DNA of 10,385 nucleotides, from NCBI GenBank assembly GCA_043804755.1, contig JAZDIT010000057.1:1-10385 (forward strand). Reading direction: 5' to 3'. Position numbers and translations under genes: made by a program. The notes beneath the pieces are model-generated. The model had not been told where the DNA came from, did no database searches, and saw only the letters and a program-made list of their open reading frames with translations. The DNA comes from JAZDIT01 sp043804755. Its GTDB lineage: Bacteria; Patescibacteriota; Minisyncoccia; Minisyncoccales; JAQTPW01. Within the stretch, counting starts at the first letter, position 1. Every line of letters begins with the position of its first letter. This document shows positions 5,388 to 10,385 of the stretch, piece after piece.

Positions 5388-6626
5388 ATGGATATTAAAA
5401 ACATCAAAAAGACAGATCCCGAAGTTGCCAAGCTGATAGAAAAGGAAGAAAAAAGGCAGTTAGAAGGAATGGAACTGATAGCTTCGGAAAATTATGTTTC
5501 AAAAGCCGTGCTTGAAGCATTAGGCTCGGTTTTTACGAATAAGTATTCGGAAGGTTATCCTGGACACAGATACTATGGAGGACAGCCGTATACAGATGCG
5601 GTTGAAATATTGGCGATTGAACGCGCTAAAAAACTTTTTGGAGCGGAACACGTCAATGTCCAGCCGCTTTCAGGAGCTCCGGCAAATATGATAGTTTACA
5701 GCGCAATTTTAAAACCGGGAGACAAAGTTCTGGGCATGGATCTTTCCCACGGAGGACATCTGACACACGGGCATCCGGTTACTCTTTCCGCGAAGATTTA
5801 TAATTTTATAAGGTATAAAACCAAAGCAGACGGTTTGATCGATTATAAAGAACTGGAAAAAACCGCCCTAAAAGAAAAACCCAAATTAATGCTTGCCGGT
5901 TTTTCAGCGTATACGAGGCAAATCGATTACAAAAAATTCTGCGATATCGCAAAGAAAATCGGAGCTATGACAATGTTCGACATGGCCCACATCGCCGGAT
6001 TAATAGCGGGGAAAGTTCTGCCAAATCCCGTTCCTTATTTTGATATCGTTACGACCACGACTCATAAAACGTTGAGAGGGCCCAGGGGGGGAATGATTTT
6101 ATGCAAAAAAGAATTCGCACAGGTCATAGACAAAGCTTGTTTCCCCGGGTTCCAAGGCGGTCCGCATATGAATAATATTGCCGCAAAGGCCGTGGCCTTT
6201 AGAGAGGCATTAAAACCCTCATTCAGAATCTATGCAAAACAGATTTTAAAAAATGCAAAAGTTTTAGAAAGCGAGCTTAAAAATTACGGATTCAAGATCG
6301 TATTCGGCAAGACGGAAAACCACATGGTTTTGGTTGATGTTTTCGGTTCAAAAGGAGTAAGCGGAAAAGAAACCGAAACCGCGCTGGATGAAATCGGAAT
6401 TACTATTAATAAAAATATGATTCCCGATGATCCGAGAAGTCCGATGGATCCGAGTGGAGTCCGTATCGGCGTCCCGGCGGTCACCACCAGAGGGATGAAA
6501 GAAAAGGAAATCAAGAAAATCGCAAAATGGATAAACGATGCTTTGGAAAGTCGTAATGATAAAAAATCCTTGTATAAAATACATCAAGAAGTTATAAGAA
6601 TGTGTAAAAAATTTCCTACACCCTAA
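5388..6626 (+). CDS. glyA: Serine hydroxymethyltransferase
   Basis: GlyA is a cytoplasmic PLP enzyme that converts serine and tetrahydrofolate to glycine and 5,10-methylene-tetrahydrofolate. The 412 residues match the bacterial length. Motifs include LIASENYVS (30-38), KYSEGYPGHRYYGG (52-65), NVQPLSGAPAN (90-100), DLSHGGHLTHG (118-128), FDMAHIAGLIA (197-207; Asp198 contacts the PLP ring), VTTTTHKTLRGPRGG (221-235) with PLP Lys227, FPGFQGGPH (252-260) and GVRIGVPAVTTRG (357-369). Nothing essential appears missing, and both termini look complete. The ATG is 3 bases after the tsaC stop and folD starts 3 bases after the glyA stop, so the three are probably one transcript. Its product feeds directly into FolD. 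Confidence 0.98.
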   Translation: MDIKNIKKTDPEVAKLIEKEEKRQLEGMELIASENYVSKAVLEALGSVFTNKYSEGYPGHRYYGGQPYTDAVEILAIERAKKLFGAEHVNVQPLSGAPANMIVYSAILKPGDKVLGMDLSHGGHLTHGHPVTLSAKIYNFIRYKTKADGLIDYKELEKTALKEKPKLMLAGFSAYTRQIDYKKFCDIAKKIGAMTMFDMAHIAGLIAGKVLPNPVPYFDIVTTTTHKTLRGPRGGMILCKKEFAQVIDKACFPGFQGGPHMNNIAAKAVAFREALKPSFRIYAKQILKNAKVLESELKNYGFKIVFGKTENHMVLVDVFGSKGVSGKETETALDEIGITINKNMIPDDPRSPMDPSGVRIGVPAVTTRGMKEKEIKKIAKWINDALESRNDKKSLYKIHQEVIRMCKKFPTP

Positions 6627-6629
6627 AAT

Positions 6630-7463
6630 ATGGCTAAAATTCTGGACGGGAAAATATTATCGGAAAAAATTTTTAGGCGTTTGAGAAACGAAGTCAAAAA
6701 GTCAATATTCAAGCCCTCATTGGCAGTAATTTTGGTTGGAGACAACCTGGTGTCAAAGCTTTATATAAAACAAAAAGAAAAAGCCTGCGAGAATATAGGA
6801 ATTTCATTCAGGCTTTTCCAATTTCCGTTTAAAATAAGCACGGAAAAACTAAAAAAAGAAGTCAAAGAGATTGCGGAGGACCAGGACAATTCCGGGGTGA
6901 TAATCCAGCTGCCCCTGCCAAAAAATATCGATACGCAGGATATTTTGGACATTATTCCTCCCGGAAAGGACGTAGACGTCTTATCGGAAAAAAGTTTGGG
7001 AAATTTCTATACGGGAGATAAGGAAGATTTTTCGGTACTGCCCCCCGTTGTCGAAGCGATATCCCATTTTCTGAAGGAATATAGCATCAAAATTGAAGGG
7101 AAAAACATCGTTTTGGTGGGTGCGGGCAGATTGGTCGGGAAACCGCTTGCCGTCTGGTTTGCGCAGAAAAATGTGAACTTATCGGTTGTCAACGAATCGA
7201 CAAAAAACATTTCAGATTTTACAAAAAAGGCGGACATCCTTATTTCCGGAGTCGGCAAAGCAAATCTGATAAAAGGGAACATTATTAAAAAGGGAGCCGT
7301 AATTTTCGACGTCGGCAGCAGCATTAAAAACGGTAAAACGGCGGGGGATGTTGATTTTGGGTCCGTTTCAAAAAAAGCAGGATATATTACTCCCGTACCT
7401 GGCGGAGTGGGACCGGTAACCGTAGCTTGCCTGCTTGAGAATCTGGTTAGACTGAATCAATGA
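6630..7463 (+). CDS. folD: Bifunctional methylenetetrahydrofolate dehydrogenase / methenyltetrahydrofolate cyclohydrolase
   Basis: FolD oxidises the 5,10-methylene-THF made by GlyA to methenyl-THF and hydrolyses it to 10-formyl-THF, supplying purines and formyl-Met-tRNA. The 277-residue length is typical. Catalytic motifs are present: YIKQKEKACENIGI (45-58, catalytic Lys49), GVIIQLPLP (89-97, Gln93) and PGKDVD (111-116, Asp116). The nucleotide-binding part has LVGAGRLVGKPLA (162-174) and the very conserved TPVPGGVGPVT (254-264). Two places are unusual: the Gly that normally follows KDVD is Val117, and the usual PCTPxG motif reads PPVVEA (138-143). The core fold and active site look intact, so function is likely kept. 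The gene overlaps the next one by 4 bases (ATGA). Confidence 0.95.
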   Translation: MAKILDGKILSEKIFRRLRNEVKKSIFKPSLAVILVGDNLVSKLYIKQKEKACENIGISFRLFQFPFKISTEKLKKEVKEIAEDQDNSGVIIQLPLPKNIDTQDILDIIPPGKDVDVLSEKSLGNFYTGDKEDFSVLPPVVEAISHFLKEYSIKIEGKNIVLVGAGRLVGKPLAVWFAQKNVNLSVVNESTKNISDFTKKADILISGVGKANLIKGNIIKKGAVIFDVGSSIKNGKTAGDVDFGSVSKKAGYITPVPGGVGPVTVACLLENLVRLNQ

Positions 7464-7987
7464 ACCTGGACTATCTAATTTTCAATTGCATAAATCAATT
7501 CGCCGGCCGAAATGCCATTCTGGATAATTTAGGCATTTTTTTTGCGAAATATTTCGAATATTTTTTGATATTCTTACTGTTGTCGCTTTTGGTAAAGAAT
7601 TTCAAGAAATATTATCTGATGACAATCAGGGCGTTCGGGGCGGCGATTTTGTCCAGGTTTGTAATTACCGATATTATCCGATGGTTCTGGTATCGTCCGA
7701 GGCCGTTTGTGGAAAACAGCGTCAATCTACTGGTTAACCATCCTGCTGAAGCGTCTTTCCCTTCAGGACACGCAGCTTTCTATTTTGCCCTGTCGACCGC
7801 CGTTTATCTGCACAATAAAAAATTGGGCATCTTTTTTTTAATATCAACTTTTTTAATCACATTTTCCCGAGTTTTTGTCGGCGTGCACTGGCCGTCAGAT
7901 ATCTTGGCAGGAGCCATTATCGGAATATTCTCCGGATGGTTGGCCAATAAGCTTTACAAGAGATTTCTTCAACCAAAAACGCCCTAA
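7460..7987 (+). CDS. PAP2-family membrane phosphatase, probably undecaprenyl-diphosphatase type
   Basis: This 175-residue membrane protein carries all three PAP2 signatures: an R-x6-RP first motif (Arg74, Arg81, Pro82; Lys is more usual at the first position), PSGH (101-104) and SR-x5-H-x3-D (Ser136, Arg137, His143, Asp147). Hydrophobic segments near 33-48, 56-72, 104-118, 122-136 and 146-165 fit a five-helix bundle with the active site facing outside. Size and motifs resemble BcrC/YbjG-type enzymes, which recycle undecaprenyl pyrophosphate for cell-wall synthesis; phosphatidic acid or another lipid phosphate is also possible. The ATG overlaps the folD stop (ATGA), so translation is coupled. 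Its link to one-carbon metabolism is probably only positional. The last codons form part of the terminator stem. Confidence 0.88.
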   Translation: MNLDYLIFNCINQFAGRNAILDNLGIFFAKYFEYFLIFLLLSLLVKNFKKYYLMTIRAFGAAILSRFVITDIIRWFWYRPRPFVENSVNLLVNHPAEASFPSGHAAFYFALSTAVYLHNKKLGIFFLISTFLITFSRVFVGVHWPSDILAGAIIGIFSGWLANKLYKRFLQPKTP

Positions 7988-7999
7988 CGGGCGTTTTTT
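7975..7999 (+). terminator. Intrinsic terminator overlapping the PAP2 stop codon, likely bidirectional
   Basis: A perfect stem AAAAACGCCC (7975-7984) with GGGCGTTTTT (7989-7998) closes a 4-base loop TAAC, and a six-T run (7994-7999) ends it. The PAP2 stop codon TAA (7985-7987) is in the loop. On the - strand the same stem ends in five T, so it can also end the tRNA and topA transcripts arriving from the other side. Confidence 0.92.
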
Positions 8000-8116
8000 A
8001 TAACATAAATGGTGTTTAGGGAATAATATTAGATCTGATGATATTTTCCATTCTGCACGATTCTTCTTTTGATAACATATTTTAACTACAAAATTTAAAA
8101 TAAATTTTTAATAAAG
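8000..8116. other. AT-rich convergent intergenic gap
   Basis: The gap separates the + strand operon from the - strand tRNA. It holds no convincing gene: the longest - strand ATG frame (8078-8016) is 20 codons with no Shine-Dalgarno. An AT-only near-palindrome around 8089-8112 is probably compositional. Confidence 0.6.
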
Positions 8117-8199
8117 TGGGCAAGGTGGGAGTCGAACCCACACGGCCTTTCGACCAGTAGTTTTTGAGACTACCGCGTATACCATTCCGCCACTTGCCC
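8117..8199 (-). tRNA. tRNA-Leu (anticodon CAA)
   Basis: Read on the - strand, acceptor arms GGGCAAG and CTTGCCC pair fully with discriminator A. A leucine-type D-arm (GCG/CGC) follows, then an anticodon stem GTAGT/ACTAC around loop CTCAAAA, giving CAA, which reads the Leu codon TTG. A class II long variable arm (GGTC-GAAA-GGCC) and a T-arm GTGGG-TTCGACT-CCCAC complete it. Length is 83 bases. The 3' CCA is not encoded (the next bases are CTT), so a CCA-adding enzyme is needed. Confidence 0.96.
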
Positions 8200-8205
8200 A
8201 TATCT

Positions 8206-8223
8206 GTCGGCAGGCATGCCGAC
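8206..8223 (-). repeat. Perfect GC-rich hairpin between topA and tRNA-Leu
   Basis: GTCGGCA (8206-8212) and TGCCGAC (8217-8223) form a 7-bp stem with a 4-base loop. It stands out in AT-rich DNA. No T-run follows on the - strand, so it is not a normal intrinsic terminator. It would sit in the 5' leader of the tRNA precursor, just before the mature end. It might be a processing signal or a member of a dispersed palindrome family. Confidence 0.6.
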
Positions 8224-8231
8224 GATTTTCC

Positions 8232-8260
8232 ACTTTATCAGATTTTTATTCCTTTTTCAA
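8232..8260 (-). promoter_or_regulatory. Probable promoter of tRNA-Leu inside the 3' end of topA
   Basis: On the - strand TTGAAA (8260-8255, within the last topA codons) is followed after 17 bases by TAAAGT (8237-8232), preceded by TGA in the extended -10 position. Transcription would begin near 8225, about 26 bases before the mature tRNA. Spacing is ideal, but the -10 matches only four of six bases. Confidence 0.5.
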
Positions 8261-10288
8261 CACGAAATCACACTCTTTTTTGGAACACTTTATCTGCTTT
8301 CTTTTCGTTTCAACCAAAGGGGATCCGCATTTTTTGCATTTTTCTCCGGTCGGTTTATCCCAAACGGCAAAATCGCATTTAGGCCAATTTTTGCATCCGT
8401 AAAATATCTTTTTCCTTTTTGTCCTCTTTATGACGATTTCCCCTTCGCATTTCGGGCATTTTATTCCCAATTTATTCTCTTTCAGGGATTGTGTGTACCT
8501 GCATTTCGGAAATTTTGAACAGGCGTAAAATTCCCCGTATCTTCCCAGACGGATAAGGAGAGGGGAACCGCATTCGGGGCATTTTTCTTTCGTGGGCTTT
8601 TCCGTGAATGATTTTTTCGAAACTTCCTTATACTTTTTTTCCAGATTCTTTTCAAACGGAGCATAGAACTCTTTTATGACCGGTACCCATTCTTTCCCGT
8701 CGCTTGCTATTTCATCCAGTTCTTCCTCCATTTTTGCTGTGAAATTTATATCGACGATTTCCGGGAAATTTTTCACCAAAATGTCATTCACTACGGTTCC
8801 TATCTCCGTTGGTTTGAATCTTCTGTTTTCGTCTTTTTCAATGTAATTCCTGTCCTGTATAGTGGAAATTATCGGAGCGTAAGTCGACGGCCTTCCTATG
8901 CCGTTTTCCTCAAGCACTTTGATCAACGATGCTTCATTATATCTGGCCGGAGGTTCGGTGAAATGTTGTAAAGGAATCAATTTTACCAATTCCAAAATTT
9001 CGCCAACTTTCAGGATAGGTAATTCATTTTCCACGAATTTAACTGGATAAATTTTCAGGAATCCGTCAAATTTCAGAATTTGGCCGGTAGACCTGAAAGT
9101 ATATTCCTTTGCGCTAATATCCGCCGTTGTTGAATCAAAAACAGCTTGCGCCATCTGGCAGGAGATAAATCTTCTCCATATCAAATCGTAAAGCTTAAAT
9201 TGTCTTTCATCGATTTTCTCGGCATTCTTAAGTATCTCGGAAGTTTTATCGGGATAAACCGGCCTTATCGCTTCATGGGCTTCCTGTGCTCCTTTTGATT
9301 TCGTTTTGTACTTTCGCAGATATCCTGCCCAATAATTTTCTCCGTGATTTTTTATTATGAAATCTTTTGCGCCGAACAGAGAAGATTCGGAAAGATTCAA
9401 GGAATCTGTTCTGTGATAGGTGATATAGCCTTTTTCATACAATTGCTGGGCAATTTGCATAGTGAATTTTGCGGAAAAGCCAAATTTTCGGGAAGCAGTT
9501 TGTTGAAGGGTGGAAGTTGTGAACGGAGGTAGGGGATTTCTGTTTTCCTCTTTTTTTTCTACATTCTCAATCTTATATTCTGCACCTTTCAGATCTTTCA
9601 GAATTGTATCCGCTTCTGCTTTGTTTTTAACATCCAGCTTATCCAGCGCCTTCCCATCTTTTTTGATAAGATTTGCCGTAAATTCTTTTCCGTCTTTCAA
9701 TAAAGCTTCGATACTCCAATATTCCTGCGGCACGAATTTCTTTATCTCTTCTTCTCTTTCCGCCACAAGACGGACGGCTACGGACTGGACTCTTCCGGCT
9801 GACAGGCCTCTAGCAACCTTTTTCCATAAGAAAGGAGACAATTTATAACCTACAAGTCTGTCCAAAATTCTTCTTGCCTGCTGGGCGTCAACCAGATTCA
9901 TATCGATCTGCCTGGTATTTTTTAAAGCTTCCTCGATTGCAGGTTTGGTGATTTCATGGAAAGCTATTCTTTCATATGGTTCCGCATCGCCGCCGAGATT
10001 CAGGGCTTTGGTCAAGTGCCAGGCGATTGCTTCCCCTTCGCGGTCCTCATCGGTTGCCAGAATCGTCGATTTGGTTTCCTTTACCGCATCTTTCAGGATT
10101 TTTATCGTTTTTCTCGCTTTCGCCGGGATTATATATTTGGGCTCGAAATTATTCTCCACATCAATGCCCAGATCGCTTTTGGGAAGATCGCGCACGTGCC
10201 CATATGAAGAAAGGACCTTGTAATCGGGTCCTAAAAATTTTTGTATGGTATTGGCCTTAGTTGGGCTTTCTACTATTATTAATCGCAT
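8246..10288 (-). CDS. topA: DNA topoisomerase I (type IA)
   Basis: TopA relaxes negative supercoils by passing one strand through a transient single-strand break. The 680 residues show the normal order. A Toprim domain (about 1-120) has VESPTKA (6-12), SYGHVRDLP (28-36) and ATDEDREGEAIAWH (78-91), with Glu7, Asp80 and Asp82 as metal/catalytic acids. The core follows, with DAQQARRILDRLVGYKLSP (134-152), GLSAGRVQSVAVRL (161-174), the active-site segment YITYHRTDS (288-296; catalytic Tyr291) and GIGRPSTYAPII (463-474). Three C-terminal Cys4 zinc fingers complete it (Cys570/573/590/596, 611/614/632/638, 651/654/668/673). The Met in the usual YMRTDS motif is His292. The ATG has a strong Shine-Dalgarno 8 bases upstream, and the protein begins directly with the first Toprim strand, so the start is secure. 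It is probably transcribed from its own promoter just upstream. Confidence 0.98.
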   Translation of the reverse strand: MRLIIVESPTKANTIQKFLGPDYKVLSSYGHVRDLPKSDLGIDVENNFEPKYIIPAKARKTIKILKDAVKETKSTILATDEDREGEAIAWHLTKALNLGGDAEPYERIAFHEITKPAIEEALKNTRQIDMNLVDAQQARRILDRLVGYKLSPFLWKKVARGLSAGRVQSVAVRLVAEREEEIKKFVPQEYWSIEALLKDGKEFTANLIKKDGKALDKLDVKNKAEADTILKDLKGAEYKIENVEKKEENRNPLPPFTTSTLQQTASRKFGFSAKFTMQIAQQLYEKGYITYHRTDSLNLSESSLFGAKDFIIKNHGENYWAGYLRKYKTKSKGAQEAHEAIRPVYPDKTSEILKNAEKIDERQFKLYDLIWRRFISCQMAQAVFDSTTADISAKEYTFRSTGQILKFDGFLKIYPVKFVENELPILKVGEILELVKLIPLQHFTEPPARYNEASLIKVLEENGIGRPSTYAPIISTIQDRNYIEKDENRRFKPTEIGTVVNDILVKNFPEIVDINFTAKMEEELDEIASDGKEWVPVIKEFYAPFEKNLEKKYKEVSKKSFTEKPTKEKCPECGSPLLIRLGRYGEFYACSKFPKCRYTQSLKENKLGIKCPKCEGEIVIKRTKRKKIFYGCKNWPKCDFAVWDKPTGEKCKKCGSPLVETKRKQIKCSKKECDFVLKKE

Positions 10289-10296
10289 AAGAATTT

Positions 10297-10302
10297 CCTC
10301 CT
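10297..10302 (-). promoter_or_regulatory. Strong Shine-Dalgarno of topA
   Basis: On the - strand AGGAGG lies 8 bases before the topA ATG. Together with the orphan gene's site it is one of two strong ribosome-binding sites at full-length genes in the window; both belong to first genes that have an untranslated leader. Confidence 0.85.
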
Positions 10303-10342
10303 AAGTTCCTGACTTTACTTTTTATTTCCAAAATTGCAAGGG

Positions 10343-10364
10343 TGCCGGCGACTTGAGATGCCGG
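10343..10364. repeat. Short GC-rich repeat in the topA leader
   Basis: TGCCGG occurs twice in direct orientation (10343-10348 and 10359-10364). The same bases allow a 5-bp stem CCGGC (10345-10349) with GCCGG (10360-10364) around a 10-base loop in the topA 5' leader. It may be a weak regulatory structure; the stem is short enough to be chance. Confidence 0.3.
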
Positions 10365-10377
10365 GAGTTTAGTTTCG

Positions 10378-10383
10378 ATTATA
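10378..10383 (-). promoter_or_regulatory. Likely -10 box of the topA promoter
   Basis: On the - strand a perfect TATAAT lies about 90 bases upstream of the topA ATG, at the window edge. The matching -35 box would be beyond base 10385 and cannot be seen. It predicts a leader of about 80 bases. Confidence 0.45.
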
Positions 10384-10385
10384 AT

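Noticed and set aside
8016..8078. 20-codon - strand frame in the convergent gap
   Set aside because: No Shine-Dalgarno, no promoter and AT-rich composition. It is not distinguishable from chance.
8206..8223. Rho-independent terminator of topA
   Set aside because: The stem is good, but no T-run follows in the direction of transcription.
8164..8518. + strand frames over the tRNA and the 3' end of topA
   Set aside because: They overlap a tRNA and a clearly coding - strand topA; the Phe/Arg-rich composition is typical of antisense shadows.
9945..10260. Three overlapping + strand frames antisense to the topA Toprim region
   Set aside because: They are shadows of a highly conserved coding region and have no start signals of their own.

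Overview
The window looks like a piece of the chromosome of a small-genome bacterium, most likely from the candidate phyla radiation (Patescibacteria, Parcubacteria-like). The signs are AT-rich, lysine/isoleucine-rich proteins, tightly packed genes, mostly no Shine-Dalgarno sequence at internal genes, a tRNA gene without an encoded CCA, and divergent versions of housekeeping enzymes. TGA is used as a stop (the GlmU-like gene and folD end on it) and never as a sense codon in the genes read here, so this is not a code-25 lineage such as Gracilibacteria. The lineage is an inference; no rRNA or marker protein fixes it.

Region 1 (1-3535, + strand) is a four-gene run: the 3' part of a YvcK/CofD-family gene, a complete second YvcK-family gene, an inositol-monophosphatase-family phosphatase, and a GlmU-like sugar nucleotidyltransferase with a left-handed beta-helix tail. 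Gaps are 2-16 bases. In Firmicutes YvcK (GlmR) is tied to UDP-GlcNAc and cell-wall precursor supply, so a role for this group in sugar-phosphate and envelope precursor metabolism is plausible.

Region 2 (3532-4754, + strand) is a self-contained single-gene transcription unit: a TTGACA promoter, a structured leader of about 130 bases with a possible 7-residue upstream ORF, a strong Shine-Dalgarno, a TTG-started 340-residue protein that I do not recognise, and a clear intrinsic terminator. Its GC content is visibly higher than that of its neighbours. It is the main unknown of the window.

Region 3 (4772-7999, + strand) is an operon of tsaC/sua5 (tRNA t6A synthesis), glyA, folD (one-carbon metabolism) and a PAP2 lipid phosphatase. 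It starts at an extended -10 element so close to the tsaC ATG that the mRNA is probably leaderless. It ends at a terminator whose loop holds the last stop codon.

Region 4 (8117-10385, - strand) holds topA (DNA topoisomerase I with three C-terminal zinc fingers) and, just downstream, a tRNA-Leu(CAA) with its own likely promoter in the 3' end of topA. The two strands converge on the terminator at 7975-7999, which could work in both directions. No mobile element, CRISPR array, defence system or prophage gene is visible. Most of the window is ordinary housekeeping; the points of interest are the orphan gene and its leader, the tandem YvcK pair, altered active-site motifs in the GlmU-like and FolD proteins, and a heptanucleotide repeat inside tsaC.
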